Assembly: GCA_040905145.1 (NCBI GenBank)
Contig: JBBDSC010000161.1
Coordinates: 1 to 64,000 of the forward strand
Direction of reading: 5' to 3'
From: DATGMS01 sp040905145
GTDB taxonomy: Bacteria; Bacteroidota; Bacteroidia; Cytophagales; Cyclobacteriaceae
Length of the DNA: 64,000 nucleotides
Under the pieces are notes generated by a model. It had not been told where the DNA came from. It saw only the letters and a list, made by a program, of their open reading frames with translations, and did not search any database. Below are positions 33,941-43,003 of this stretch, piece by piece (the first letter of the stretch is position 1; each line of letters opens with the position of its first letter). The position numbers and the translations under genes were made by a program.

Positions 33941-34415
33941 AAACCAAAAGCTACTCCTCGTGTTCCATTGCCGGCTTCAGTCAGTTCCTTAATTTAACTT
34001 GAAGCCTTCCGTAGCGGTGAAGTACCAAGTAAAAGGTACAAAGACTTGTCTCGTCGTGAATTTAGTTGGCTCTTGCGAAATCCAAAAGTCTCCGTATACC
34101 TAAGTCTCTTGTCACGTCCTAATTTAAGTTGACACTTTTCTAATGTTGCACCTAATTTTTCCACGCCCGCCTCACGGAGGGCAGGCAACGATCGCGGCGA
34201 AATGTGCAGCGACCGCAGCGAGGAATCTGTGGTATTAAAACGCTGCGTTCACCGCGTATTCTTTGCGCCCGCAGCGTGAAATCTGGTTCTTTGTCCGTAT
34301 TCCAGCCTTGTGTTTTCATCCGACTTTGGACATCTGACCCTTCTTCGACCTCCAGCCGGGGACATGATACTCGATACTCTTAATTTACTTCAAACTCGGT
34401 CTTCGCACTTACCCA
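33941..34415. repeat. Gene-free region of degenerate word repeats
   Basis: This 475-base gap has no convincing gene; a 64-codon open frame on the minus strand has no coding character. It contains scattered near-repeats on both strands (AAGTACCAAGTA-type at 34018-34040; GAGACAAG/CAAGAGAC words; GATACTCGATACTC at 34367-34380; ACTTTGGACATCTGACCC) and GC-rich patches around CGCAGCGAGGAATCTGTGG. These words resemble the left edge of the window. They form no clean hairpins, so they look like slipped, decaying short repeats. Confidence 0.5.
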
Positions 34416-34862
34416 TTAATTATCAGATTCCTTGTCATCCTCTTCATTGGATTCCGCATTCTGGCCCCGTAGTACCTCAGGTTCATGTTGATGGATGATC
34501 TTATACCAGCTGATCAATTTCTTAATATCAGAAGTATATACCCTCCCTTCATCATATTCCGGCAAGACATGCTTCAGAAAAGCTTTGTATTCATCATTCT
34601 CGGCATCATTGGCCAAGCCCGTATCTCCTTCAAATTCTTTCTCCATGGTTTTCATAACATCCTCCAAAGGAACGGCCCCTTCTTCTGTCAAAGTATAAAT
34701 GGAGATCTCACTTAAGACCGAAACCCGGTGATTGGCCCCAACTACCATTTTACTTTTCTTCTCATCCATGGATTCCAAAATCACACCGCTCCGGCTAGGC
34801 TTTAATATCTTGTATAATCCCGGCTTACCTGATACCGTTGCTATTTCTTTAAATTCCGTCAT
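34416..34862 (-). CDS. DUF5606 domain-containing protein
   Basis: A 148-residue soluble protein. Its N-terminus (KEIATVSGKPGLYKILKPSR, then SGVILESMDEKKSKMVV) is diagnostic for DUF5606, a Bacteroidota-specific family of unknown function. The C-terminus is acidic and low-complexity (NAESNEEDDKESDN). The full family length is present. A strong promoter match lies 26 bases upstream (34888-34918), between this gene and engB, so it has its own promoter despite the short 62-base gap. Confidence 0.9.
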   Translation of the reverse strand: MTEFKEIATVSGKPGLYKILKPSRSGVILESMDEKKSKMVVGANHRVSVLSEISIYTLTEEGAVPLEDVMKTMEKEFEGDTGLANDAENDEYKAFLKHVLPEYDEGRVYTSDIKKLISWYKIIHQHEPEVLRGQNAESNEEDDKESDN

Positions 34863-34887
34863 GCTTTATGTTTTTAAAGTCAGGTTG

Positions 34888-34918
34888 CAAATATAGGTCT
34901 TAAGCCCAAAAGCCCAAG
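34888..34918 (-). promoter_or_regulatory. Promoter of the DUF5606 gene
   Basis: Read on the minus strand: CTTG (34918-34915), 19-base spacer, TATATTTG (34895-34888). The -7 box is perfect, the -33 box has one mismatch, and transcription would start ~20 bases before the ATG. Confidence 0.65.
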
Positions 34919-34924
34919 AAACCT

Positions 34925-35530
34925 TTAATGTCCATTATAAAATTCTTCCGCATTTTCTTCAATGAAAGCCGTCAATTCCTCCCTTCCTTGCATTTTTTCA
35001 GCGGAAGTGATAAAGTACAAAGGCACTTCTTCAAAAATCTCTTCAGAGGCTTTTAGAAATTTGGCCACATTTCCCTGCACTTTGCTTTTGGTGAGTTTAT
35101 CGGCTTTGGTAAACACCAATACGAGGGGCACTTCATTTTGGGCACACCAAAGTATAAATTCGAGGTCTATTTTTTGGGGTTCTAATCTGCTGTCAATTAA
35201 CACAAAGGTCGCCAGAAGGTTCTCACGGTGGGTCAAATATTCCTTGATCATTTTATCCCAACCTGATTTTATGTTTTTGCTGACTTTAGCAAAACCATAC
35301 CCCGGCAAATCCACCATATACCATCGGTCGTCAATCCCAAAATGATTGATCAATTGTGTTTTACCTGGTGTTCCCGATATTTTGGCCAAATGCTTATTTT
35401 GGGTAAGCATATTGATAAGTGAACTCTTGCCTACATTGGAACGGCCAATAAATGCAAATTCCGGTTTATGGGGGGAGGGGCATTTTTTGTAATCGGTATT
35501 GCTAATTAAAAATTCAGCCTTTTTGATCAT
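34925..35530 (-). CDS. engB: Ribosome biogenesis GTP-binding protein YihA/YsxC
   Basis: A 201-residue TrmE-Era-EngA-YihA-family GTPase needed for 50S subunit assembly. The G motifs are in canonical order: GRSNVGKSS (29-37), GTPGKTQLIN, DLPGYG, TKADKL and TSA. The ATG fits the family length. A -7-like TATCTTTG (35547-35554, minus strand) lies 17 bases upstream without a good -33 partner. It is divergent from the ubiE/menG operon. Confidence 0.95.
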   Translation of the reverse strand: MIKKAEFLISNTDYKKCPSPHKPEFAFIGRSNVGKSSLINMLTQNKHLAKISGTPGKTQLINHFGIDDRWYMVDLPGYGFAKVSKNIKSGWDKMIKEYLTHRENLLATFVLIDSRLEPQKIDLEFILWCAQNEVPLVLVFTKADKLTKSKVQGNVAKFLKASEEIFEEVPLYFITSAEKMQGREELTAFIEENAEEFYNGH

Positions 35531-35546
35531 GTTGGTCGATTTTAAG

Positions 35547-35554
35547 CAAAGATA
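35547..35554 (-). promoter_or_regulatory. Candidate -7 box for engB
   Basis: TATCTTTG on the minus strand matches TAnnTTTG exactly, 17 bases before the engB ATG, but no TTTG lies at the expected distance. It is a half-site only. Confidence 0.35.
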
Positions 35555-35652
35555 AGGCTTTCCCCTGGAAAACTGCTCTCCAATAAATCTTTAACATCTT
35601 TCCTTTGCTCAGCTTTAGTTAGTAATATTGTACAATCATAAAAGGATCCTCA

Positions 35653-36375
35653 ATGGCAGTAGTACCCTATAAAGACAGAAACGAAGGCAAAAAGGAGCAG
35701 GTTGCCACAATGTTCAATAACATTAGCAAGAATTATGATCTATTGAATCATGTGCTTAGCTTGGGTATAGATATTATATGGAGAAAAAAAGCCATAAAAA
35801 TGCTTCAAAAGGACCAGCCAAAGTTGATCCTTGATATCGCGACGGGAACCGGTGACTTTGCCATAGAAGCCCTCGCATTGAAACCGGATAAGGTAATCGG
35901 AGTGGACATATCCGAAGGCATGCTCCAGGAAGGGAAAAAGAAAATGGTGAAGAGAAAGTTAGACGACCTTATAGAGCTTCAACTGGGCGATTCGGAAAAG
36001 TTGCTGTTCCCGGAAAATAAATTTGATGCGGTTATCGTTTCTTTTGGTGTAAGAAACTTTGAAAACCTTGAGAAAGGGTTGGCGGAAATGTACCGGGTGC
36101 TAAAACCCGGAGGCAAAACAGTAATCGTTGAGTTCTCCAAGCCAGAAAAATTTCCTATGAAACAAGGGTATAACTTTTACTTTAAATATATTCTGCCTCA
36201 AATAGGAAAAATGGTTTCAAAAGATAATGATGCTTATACTTATTTACCGGAATCTGTACAGGATTTCCCTTTTGGAAGTGACTTCCTGAGTATATTGGAA
36301 AAAGTTGGCTTTAAAAATACAAAATGCAAACCATTGACCTTTGGAATAAGCTCCATATATATGGGCGAAAAGTAG
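35653..36375 (+). CDS. menG: Demethylmenaquinone methyltransferase (UbiE/MenG)
   Basis: A 240-residue class I SAM methyltransferase making menaquinone from demethylmenaquinone. Its N-terminal FNNISKNYDLLNHVLSLGID is diagnostic, with SAM motif I LDIATGTGDFA, and later VIVSFGVRNFENLEKGL and MYRVLKPGGK. The standard length supports ATG 35653. The end overlaps the porT start by 52 bases, an arrangement I know from other Bacteroidota. ubiE is the alternative symbol; with no ubiquinone expected in this phylum, the menaquinone role is the sensible call. Confidence 0.95.
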   Translation: MAVVPYKDRNEGKKEQVATMFNNISKNYDLLNHVLSLGIDIIWRKKAIKMLQKDQPKLILDIATGTGDFAIEALALKPDKVIGVDISEGMLQEGKKKMVKRKLDDLIELQLGDSEKLLFPENKFDAVIVSFGVRNFENLEKGLAEMYRVLKPGGKTVIVEFSKPEKFPMKQGYNFYFKYILPQIGKMVSKDNDAYTYLPESVQDFPFGSDFLSILEKVGFKNTKCKPLTFGISSIYMGEK

Positions 36376-37091
36376 GACTCACCTTGCTTTTCAGCTTTTT
36401 GATTTTTGAGGGCTTTGCACAAAAGCAATGGAGTATCCTCAATAAATCCGGCGGGGATGACCAGGCCTTCTCCTACGGGTTCTTTTTGGCTGGGCACACC
36501 AGCTCCTTTCGGCTAAAATACTCAGAAGCTTTTCTGGATCCTGAAGCACCTTCGATAGGAGATGTTCGTTCCATTATGCCTACTTACTCTCCTGGTTTTG
36601 ATTTGGGCTTTTTATTGAGCACCAGACTCCACGACCAGATAAATATCTTATTTACCCCAAAGGTGGGTTTTTATGAATACAGAACAGAGGTAGATTTTTT
36701 TTCAGGCGTAGATGATCACCGAATTGATACTCCACAGCTCGTATTTTTAACGGAAGAAACCATGGTGGAATTTCCCGTTTTGCTGAAATACAAATCCCGG
36801 CGGTTTAACAATACCAGGATGTTTTTTGTGGCGGGAATCAACCCCCAAATAAGGACCAAAAAACAGGATGAGGCAGATGAGGATGACATTGTTTTGACCG
36901 GTAAGGATCTGGCATTGGAAATGGGCATGGGGTTCGATCTATATTTTAAGTATTTTAAATTCTCACCGGAAATCAGGTTTTCCCACGGACTTAGAAATCT
37001 TTACCAGGAGGATGCGACTGATCCCCGAATTGCGGGAGCTATTTCAGAGATCAGGAAAAAATCCATAACGATTTATTTGAACTTTCAATAA
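36324..37091 (+). CDS. porT: PorT-like outer-membrane beta-barrel protein (type IX secretion)
   Basis: A 255-residue barrel protein. Its N-terminus, RKVGLTLLFSFLIFEGFAQ, acts as the signal peptide. Beta-strand motifs follow, with VEFPVLLKYKSRRFNNTRMF and the final RKKSITIYLNFQ strand as in PorT/SprT. PorT is a component of the type IX secretion apparatus. The ATG at 36324 lies inside menG (52-base overlap) and there is no later ATG before the signal peptide; a TTG at 36384 is the only alternative. The gene order menG-porT supports the name. Confidence 0.82.
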   Translation: MQTIDLWNKLHIYGRKVGLTLLFSFLIFEGFAQKQWSILNKSGGDDQAFSYGFFLAGHTSSFRLKYSEAFLDPEAPSIGDVRSIMPTYSPGFDLGFLLSTRLHDQINILFTPKVGFYEYRTEVDFFSGVDDHRIDTPQLVFLTEETMVEFPVLLKYKSRRFNNTRMFFVAGINPQIRTKKQDEADEDDIVLTGKDLALEMGMGFDLYFKYFKFSPEIRFSHGLRNLYQEDATDPRIAGAISEIRKKSITIYLNFQ

Positions 37092-37132
37092 CTGGGATGA
37101 TATTAAAAAGCCAGCTTAATTAGTGACTCCAC

Positions 37133-39847
37133 TTAAAGTGGCATCTTATATTCTGAAAATCGGTTTTCATGGACTACTAGAATGCTGTATTCATTCTTGC
37201 TTCCCGAGTATTTTACTTCCACATTTTGGTAGCCATTGATAGGCATGGTATTGAGGAGCTCCCCCTGAAGGTCATAGAGGTAAATAAACTCCTGCACCTT
37301 GTCTATTACTAAGAAAATATTCTTGTCCCCGCCAAAAGAGAAAAACTGAAAGGAGAGGTTATCGGAAAACATTTCTTTTTCAAATAGAGGTGCGGCTTCA
37401 GCATTCAAAACAGAAACCTTATTGTACTCATGCAGAACGAACAGGTAGCGGTTGTTGGACTGGTCCTTTACCAAATGGAACTTAGTGTCCCTATCTGGAC
37501 GAAGCAGTTGATTCCTGTATGTCAGTTCACCATTAAAATTGACCCGAACCACTTCGCCCTCCTCATTGATCGTGACCAGCTGGGTCTCTGATGCGCTACC
37601 TTTTTCTATCAATGCATAATCCGTGGAAACACCGTCTCCCAATTTGATCGGATTGCCCGTTTGTAAATTCCCTTTACGGTTCATTAAAAAAAGTTCTCCT
37701 GAAGAATTAATGGCCACCATAAAATCCCCTGCACCAGGTAACTTATGATGAGCTGGTTTGGTGGCGAGCGCGCCTGAAATATTTCTGGGTGTCCAACCTT
37801 CCAGATTGTTCCCATTTTTGTCAAAAAGATATAATTCGCCATTTTCCGTTCCAACAAAATACCGATAATCCCGCGTATGGTCATAATCCACTAAATTCAA
37901 GTGGGTGATAACTGAACCGGAAGGTAAACGGACAGGATAACCAGGCAAGGGATTTCCCAGCCTGTCATAGGCATAAATAAAGTTGTTTGTCGCAAACAGA
38001 ACTTGCAATTTGCCATTTTTGTAAAAGTCTATTTGAAAAACATCGCCCACAATTTTCCCATCCACTGGTTGACTAAAGATAATATTCCCTTCATCGGTGA
38101 CCAGATGGATTTCATGTAGTTCATCCTGTACAAGGTAATCTGAACTTCTATCATTGAAGTTTTGTATTGCCTTGGGTCCATAGGTTAATTTCTCATTGAA
38201 CTCAACCCTCATATCTTCTGCCAAAATAACGTCTTTTACCGGTTTGATTGGGTCCATATTATATTCAAATTCAATGTGGGTGGTTTGTTCCTTGAGCTGA
38301 AAGATCATCCAATCAATGGATTTAAACTGTGGGGCATATTTTTGGAACAGCACTTTCCAATCAGGTGAACTTATGTCTACCACGCTGCCCCAAAATCTTG
38401 GAACATTTAGCACAAAGCTATAGCCGGCACCATCGGCAATCCTTTCCAAAATGCGCTTATGATGAATGGATTTGCCCCAGGTATTGTCATTATATACATC
38501 ATCCAAAAAGACTTTTACCGCATTCATGTTGTTCCCCATTACCAGTATGTCATCATATGCCACTATGTAGGTATTCCGAAATCCTACAAATTGACCTTCA
38601 AAAATATGGGCTGGAAAATCCTCTGCACCAATCACAAAAATTTCCTTGCCCATATAATAGTCATGACCCAGCCGATTGCGATCACCTTCAGCTAAACTTA
38701 AATTCAATTCTTCAAGTAAGGCCACCTGTTGATCGATCTCTCCAGTTTTCAATAACAAAATCCTATCCGTTTCCAGTAAGCCACTTTCCTCCAGCACCAT
38801 ATAACCAACTTCCCCTGTCAATCTCTCAAAAAACAATTCTTCCTGAAAGCTTTTTTCCATCTCTCCTTTAAGCGTAGGTTTAATTTCAAACGCTTCGTTG
38901 GGAATCTCCCGGACTTGCAAAATATCAGGGACATCATAGTGATGGTAAATTGCTGTTCTATTGGAAATATAATTGGCAAAAGAACTGGATTTCCCAGCTT
39001 CTTCCCAAGACAAACCCACATTTTCTCCGCCCCCGAAAAACGAAACGCCATCCAAAATAATTTTGCTATTGGAAAACTTCAACTCCAGGTTCGCCGACAA
39101 TTTATTTTTCAAGAAATCATCCACAACTTTCAAGTCCCTTACCCTACTGATCCCTTGGATGAATTTTGCCACACCGGCACTGCCCAATCTCAAAACCCCT
39201 AATCCTTCTGGCTCAGGACTCGACTGAAAAAGCTCGGAAAAAGCAGCTTTAAAATTATTGGGTCCATCGGTTTTGGAATACCTGATAGCATCTTCTATCA
39301 AAAAGGAAGAATAACTGGCAATTACTAAATTCTCTACCAAGGCATAAGAAAGGATAGGTGTGCCTGGTTGATTATAATATTCGTAGATCCTGACCCCACT
39401 ATAATTTCTGTAGTGGATGCTTTTCGGGTTGATCTTCCCCGCCAGTGATTGGATGAAATCATGGTGAGCCTCACCGGAGAAAGCTATGGAAAACAAAAAG
39501 CCAAACTCTTCTTTTCCAGTCTGGTGAAGTGATACAACGAACCTATTGCCCTTAAGGTTATTTTCGAGATTTCCTGATTTGCCGGCCAAACTATCCAAGC
39601 TTAAAAGCTGATCCTCCAACTGCTTTAAAGAAGGAATGTCAACAAGCCTTTCCCATATGGGCTGGCTAACCAGCTGATTCCATACCATAACAGGCTCGGT
39701 GGTTTCAAATACAAATACAGCTTCCCCAGAAACCACATCTATCGGGTGGAGAGGCTTATTAAATAGGGAGGTTGTAGAAAAGAAATATGCGGCCAACCCC
39801 ATAAAAAGTATAAAAAAGATGATCAAGAAGCGTTTTATTAGGTTCAC
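37133..39847 (-). CDS. Large membrane-anchored protein with C-terminal beta-propeller-like repeats
   Basis: A 904-residue protein that starts with a GTG (39847) and one N-terminal anchor helix (FLIIFFILFMGLAAYFF). Residues ~40-520 form an uncharacterised globular part resembling DUF3352-type proteins (tentative). Residues ~560-904 hold repeated units ending in strand-turn patterns such as YDRLGNPLPGYPVRLPSG, FDKNGNNLEGWTPRNISG and MNRKGNLQTGNPIKL, typical of PQQ-like/quinoprotein beta-propellers. It is probably periplasmic or surface-exposed. It is monocistronic, convergent with the menG-porT operon, and lies downstream of the mdh terminator. Confidence 0.72.
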   Translation of the reverse strand: MNLIKRFLIIFFILFMGLAAYFFSTTSLFNKPLHPIDVVSGEAVFVFETTEPVMVWNQLVSQPIWERLVDIPSLKQLEDQLLSLDSLAGKSGNLENNLKGNRFVVSLHQTGKEEFGFLFSIAFSGEAHHDFIQSLAGKINPKSIHYRNYSGVRIYEYYNQPGTPILSYALVENLVIASYSSFLIEDAIRYSKTDGPNNFKAAFSELFQSSPEPEGLGVLRLGSAGVAKFIQGISRVRDLKVVDDFLKNKLSANLELKFSNSKIILDGVSFFGGGENVGLSWEEAGKSSSFANYISNRTAIYHHYDVPDILQVREIPNEAFEIKPTLKGEMEKSFQEELFFERLTGEVGYMVLEESGLLETDRILLLKTGEIDQQVALLEELNLSLAEGDRNRLGHDYYMGKEIFVIGAEDFPAHIFEGQFVGFRNTYIVAYDDILVMGNNMNAVKVFLDDVYNDNTWGKSIHHKRILERIADGAGYSFVLNVPRFWGSVVDISSPDWKVLFQKYAPQFKSIDWMIFQLKEQTTHIEFEYNMDPIKPVKDVILAEDMRVEFNEKLTYGPKAIQNFNDRSSDYLVQDELHEIHLVTDEGNIIFSQPVDGKIVGDVFQIDFYKNGKLQVLFATNNFIYAYDRLGNPLPGYPVRLPSGSVITHLNLVDYDHTRDYRYFVGTENGELYLFDKNGNNLEGWTPRNISGALATKPAHHKLPGAGDFMVAINSSGELFLMNRKGNLQTGNPIKLGDGVSTDYALIEKGSASETQLVTINEEGEVVRVNFNGELTYRNQLLRPDRDTKFHLVKDQSNNRYLFVLHEYNKVSVLNAEAAPLFEKEMFSDNLSFQFFSFGGDKNIFLVIDKVQEFIYLYDLQGELLNTMPINGYQNVEVKYSGSKNEYSILVVHENRFSEYKMPL

Positions 39848-39915
39848 TGGGTAAATCTGTTTATTACCTTATGTAGGTAAAGTACTATACTGAAGCTAAA
39901 ATAGAAAGAAAAAGC

Positions 39916-39950
39916 CGGAAGTCAGAAAAAAATCAGGCTTCTGATTTCCG
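39916..39950 (-). terminator. Intrinsic terminator of mdh
   Basis: CGGAAGTCAGAA / TTCTGATTTCCG forms a 12-bp stem (one G·T pair) with an 11-base loop. On the minus strand it is followed by CTTTTTCTTTCT. It lies ~40 bases after the mdh stop and before the large anchored protein gene. Confidence 0.75.
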
Positions 39951-39990
39951 ACTAAATAATCCTTTCAAATTAGATAAAAAATGTGGGAAA

Positions 39991-40929
39991 TTATTTATTT
40001 GAAATGTTGTCCAATACCGACATGACTTCTTTCACATGCGACCTGGATACTTCCAATAATTCTTTCTCCTCCCCATTAAGATCAAGTTCTATAACTCTTT
40101 CTATACCGTTTTTACCTAAAATGACCGGCACACCTAAGTAACAATCATCAATGCCATATTCCCCTTCAAGTTTAATGCAAACCGGTAAAACCCTCTTTTG
40201 GTTTTTCACAATGGCTTCGACCATCTGTGCAGCAGCAGATCCTGGGGCATACCATGCCGATGTCCCCATCAATTTCACCAACTCACCGCCTCCGAATTTA
40301 GTCCTTTCAATGATTGCATCCAGTTTATCCTTATCCATCAATTCTGTAACGGGAATACCTGCCACCGTAGTATATCTAGGTAAAGGAACCATGGTATCCC
40401 CATGGCCACCCATTAATATGGCTTGGATTTCTTTGGGGGAAACATTCAATTCCTCTGCTATAAATGCCCTGTAACGTGCGGTATCAAGTATTCCCGCCAT
40501 ACCAATAATCTTGTTTCTTGAAAATTGGGAGGTAATGTGGGCCTGATAAGTCATTACATCCAAGGGATTGGAAACTATAATGATAATGGCATCCGGGGAA
40601 TGTTTTACTACATTTTCAGTAACTGACTTCACAATTCCAGCATTGGTTTCAATCAAATCGTCCCTTGTCATCCCCGGCTTACGCGGAAGACCTGAAGTGA
40701 TGACCACTACATCAGAATTAGCCGTTTTAGTATAATCATTGGTACTGCCAATAGTCCTGCTGTCATAGGAATTTATCGGCGCCTTCTGCCAAATATCGAG
40801 TGCCTTACCTTCTGCCACTCCTTCTTTGATATCTACCAATACAATTTCTTCGGCAATTTCCTTATAGGCCAAAACGTCAGCGCAAGTAGCCCCTACATTA
40901 CCGGCTCCCACTACGGTTACTTTAGTCAT
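39991..40929 (-). CDS. mdh: Malate dehydrogenase
   Basis: A 312-residue LDH-like malate dehydrogenase oxidising malate to oxaloacetate with NAD. NAD-binding GAGNVG is at 8-13 with the NAD-selecting aspartate D33 (LVDIKEG). The substrate/catalytic motifs GLPRKPGMTRDDL and GGHGDTMVPLPRYT (catalytic histidine) are present. It is monocistronic with a clear promoter (40964-40994) and terminator (39916-39950). Confidence 0.96.
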   Translation of the reverse strand: MTKVTVVGAGNVGATCADVLAYKEIAEEIVLVDIKEGVAEGKALDIWQKAPINSYDSRTIGSTNDYTKTANSDVVVITSGLPRKPGMTRDDLIETNAGIVKSVTENVVKHSPDAIIIIVSNPLDVMTYQAHITSQFSRNKIIGMAGILDTARYRAFIAEELNVSPKEIQAILMGGHGDTMVPLPRYTTVAGIPVTELMDKDKLDAIIERTKFGGGELVKLMGTSAWYAPGSAAAQMVEAIVKNQKRVLPVCIKLEGEYGIDDCYLGVPVILGKNGIERVIELDLNGEEKELLEVSRSHVKEVMSVLDNISNK

Positions 40930-40963
40930 GATTTATGAATTTAGATATTTTTTAAAAACTCCG

Positions 40964-40994
40964 CAAAGATATTAAACTAAGGCTGTTTTATAAA
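40964..40994 (-). promoter_or_regulatory. Promoter of mdh
   Basis: Read on the minus strand: TTTA (40994-40991), 19-base spacer, TATCTTTG (40971-40964). The -7 box is perfect and the -33 box has one mismatch; the leader would be ~30 bases. Confidence 0.65.
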
Positions 40995-41112
40995 GTAAAC
41001 AATTGATTACTTGTTCAGTAAATTCTGGAAGCGGAAATAAGCCCAATCTCGCAAAAACAAACAGTGCTTCTGTATTTTGCCCATACCCATAAATGAAAAC
41101 TTACCCACTCCA

Positions 41113-41631
41113 CTATTGTTCAAACATCTGCCCAAGATTAAAAAACCCAAAAGAACTCTGGTAAGAATTAAACAGTCTTTTATTATTGGAATTGTAAAAT
41201 TCCGCCAGTGAAGTCATCATTTTGGCCTTGATCTTGGGATTACTGTTAAAAACTTCCTGTATAACATAATTGGGGATCACCATCAGGTTAGCTTCCTCCG
41301 ATTGTACAATGGCCGTATAGATGCGGTAAGTACTCTTCAACAATGAATTCTCCCCAAAAGCCTCCCCTTGATGCACTTCCAAAATGGTTTCGAAATTCTC
41401 TTTGATATCAATATTAAGTGTTACAAGGCCTTTTTGCAAAATATATAGGGCCTGACTTGGGTCGTTCCTGAAAAAAACCACTTCATCTTTGAGGTATTTT
41501 CTGAAATGAATGCCTGGCAAAAACCTCACCATCTCCGCATTTTTTAAAGATTCAAAAAATTGAACCTTAAACAATGATTGGAAAAGATCCAGTTCATTTT
41601 CAGTATAGGTCCTTCTGAAAGGATTGCGCAT
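41113..41631 (-). CDS. Cyclic-nucleotide-binding domain protein without HTH
   Basis: A 172-residue protein with one cNMP-binding (Crp-type) fold: FLPGIHFRKYLKDEVVFFRN, ALYILQKGLVTL and GEAFGENSLLKSTYR with the phosphate-cassette-like GEN. No helix-turn-helix follows; the chain ends after a helix (KIKAKMMTSLAEFYNSNNKR). It may sense a nucleotide or act as a protein partner rather than bind DNA (inference). It lies three bases after tilS in the same direction, so it is almost surely co-transcribed; a functional link to tRNA lysidine synthesis is not obvious. Confidence 0.82.
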   Translation of the reverse strand: MRNPFRRTYTENELDLFQSLFKVQFFESLKNAEMVRFLPGIHFRKYLKDEVVFFRNDPSQALYILQKGLVTLNIDIKENFETILEVHQGEAFGENSLLKSTYRIYTAIVQSEEANLMVIPNYVIQEVFNSNPKIKAKMMTSLAEFYNSNNKRLFNSYQSSFGFFNLGQMFEQ

Positions 41632-41634
41632 ATC

Positions 41635-42954
41635 TTATCTTTTTTTAAAATGAATGGCAGATTTTGTAAACTGGGAAAGCTTATAGCGGTCATCAATCCT
41701 GATCCCAATTACCCACACAATATCATCGCCCGAACATAGCACTTTGATATTCCTTTTAAGGATCAAAGGCACCTTCAAATCTATCAATAAATCACTGACT
41801 TTCTTAAATCTTTTCATCCCTAAAGGCCGGAATTTATCCCCGGGTTCCCATTTCCTGACCTTTAATGGAAAATTGAGGATATCCCTGTCCAATATGGCAT
41901 TAGCAGAGGCCCGATCTGGCAAAAAATCACCTCCCAAGGCAAGTATATCATAATGATCCTTCCCTACTTGAAGATCTATATCTGATTCTTCAATCCAGCC
42001 TTCATGATATTCAGCTTCCATGGGTCCCAAGATAAGGTGTTCCCGGTCCACGTTGAGGGTATATTCTTTTGAGTGGAATGTTTTACCGGATTCCTGCTTA
42101 TCCATGGACTTCATTATATCCTCCATCTGAAAATGGTTGAAGCCATATGTCCTAAGCCAGTAAAAAAGTAAAGTCTTCTTGCCAGTAGCTTTGTTTAACC
42201 GATTGATTTCCAGATATTGAAAGTCCTCTTCTTTTTGAATATGATTGCCGAGCCATGCATCATGGAGATAAAAGAAAGCTTTTCCAGTATCCTTGATCCG
42301 ATCAAAACTAAACTGCAAAAGGGATAAGGCAGCGGCATCAAATTCACGTAAACGGGGCACTATCTGATGCCTGAGGAAATTTCTTTTGTAATCACAGCTT
42401 ATATTGGAGCTGTCTTCCCTCCATTCGTACTTTTCATTCCCTGCAAAAGCCTGCAATTCTGCTCTGCTATAGGGCAGAAGTGGCCGTATGATTTTCTCCC
42501 TGGTTTCGGACATGCCATAAATCCCCTCTATGCCTGTGCCTCTGAGCAGGTTCAGTAAAACTGTCTCGATCTGGTCATCCGCATGATGAGCCACCAATAT
42601 CCCTGCAAAACCAAGTTGCTCAGAGAGTTCTTTAAACCATTCATAGCGCAGTTCCCGGGCTGCCATTTGCGTGGAGATTCCTTTGCCTTGTCCATACGAC
42701 TTGGTTTCAAACTTTTTCACACATACCTTTACGGCGAGACGGTTTGCCAGTTCCCTTATAAAAATTTCATCCCCATCACTTTCCTCCCCCCTTAATCCAA
42801 AATTACAATGTGCCATAGTAAATGAAAACCCCGACAAGTGCAGAAGATGGGCAAGTACTGTACTGTCCAGTCCTCCACTTATGGCAAGGAGATAATGTTG
42901 ATCAAAATCCAAAAGGTTTTTTTCCCGTATATGACGGATAAATTTGTCAAGCAT
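41635..42954 (-). CDS. tilS: tRNA(Ile)-lysidine synthetase
   Basis: A 439-residue enzyme that changes the wobble cytidine of tRNA-Ile(CAU) to lysidine. Its PP-loop AISGGLDSTVLA (SGGxDS at 26-31) is intact, followed by GVEGIYG-like and RNFLRHQIVPRL motifs, and a C-terminal TilS substrate-binding domain with EPGDKFRPLGM. The ATG at 42954 gives a normal length; a longer frame extending 51 codons upstream has no family support and would overlap the divergent OstA-like promoter region. It forms an operon with the cNMP-binding gene. Confidence 0.94.
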   Translation of the reverse strand: MLDKFIRHIREKNLLDFDQHYLLAISGGLDSTVLAHLLHLSGFSFTMAHCNFGLRGEESDGDEIFIRELANRLAVKVCVKKFETKSYGQGKGISTQMAARELRYEWFKELSEQLGFAGILVAHHADDQIETVLLNLLRGTGIEGIYGMSETREKIIRPLLPYSRAELQAFAGNEKYEWREDSSNISCDYKRNFLRHQIVPRLREFDAAALSLLQFSFDRIKDTGKAFFYLHDAWLGNHIQKEEDFQYLEINRLNKATGKKTLLFYWLRTYGFNHFQMEDIMKSMDKQESGKTFHSKEYTLNVDREHLILGPMEAEYHEGWIEESDIDLQVGKDHYDILALGGDFLPDRASANAILDRDILNFPLKVRKWEPGDKFRPLGMKRFKKVSDLLIDLKVPLILKRNIKVLCSGDDIVWVIGIRIDDRYKLSQFTKSAIHFKKR

Positions 42955-42977
42955 AAACCAAAAATACCATTTTCTGT

Positions 42978-42985
42978 TAATTTTG
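42978..42985 (+). promoter_or_regulatory. Candidate -7 box for the OstA-like gene
   Basis: TAATTTTG matches TAnnTTTG exactly, 18 bases before ATG 43004. The 19-base-distant -33 position is not TTTG. The 49-base gap to tilS holds the divergent promoters. Confidence 0.4.
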
Positions 42986-43003
42986 TCGTTGATATAACTA
43001 AGA

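Noticed and set aside
33994..34188. A 64-codon minus-strand frame in the repeat-word spacer
   Set aside because: Composition (Arg/Leu/Gly/Ser-rich) follows the repeated DNA words. No start context or family likeness was seen.
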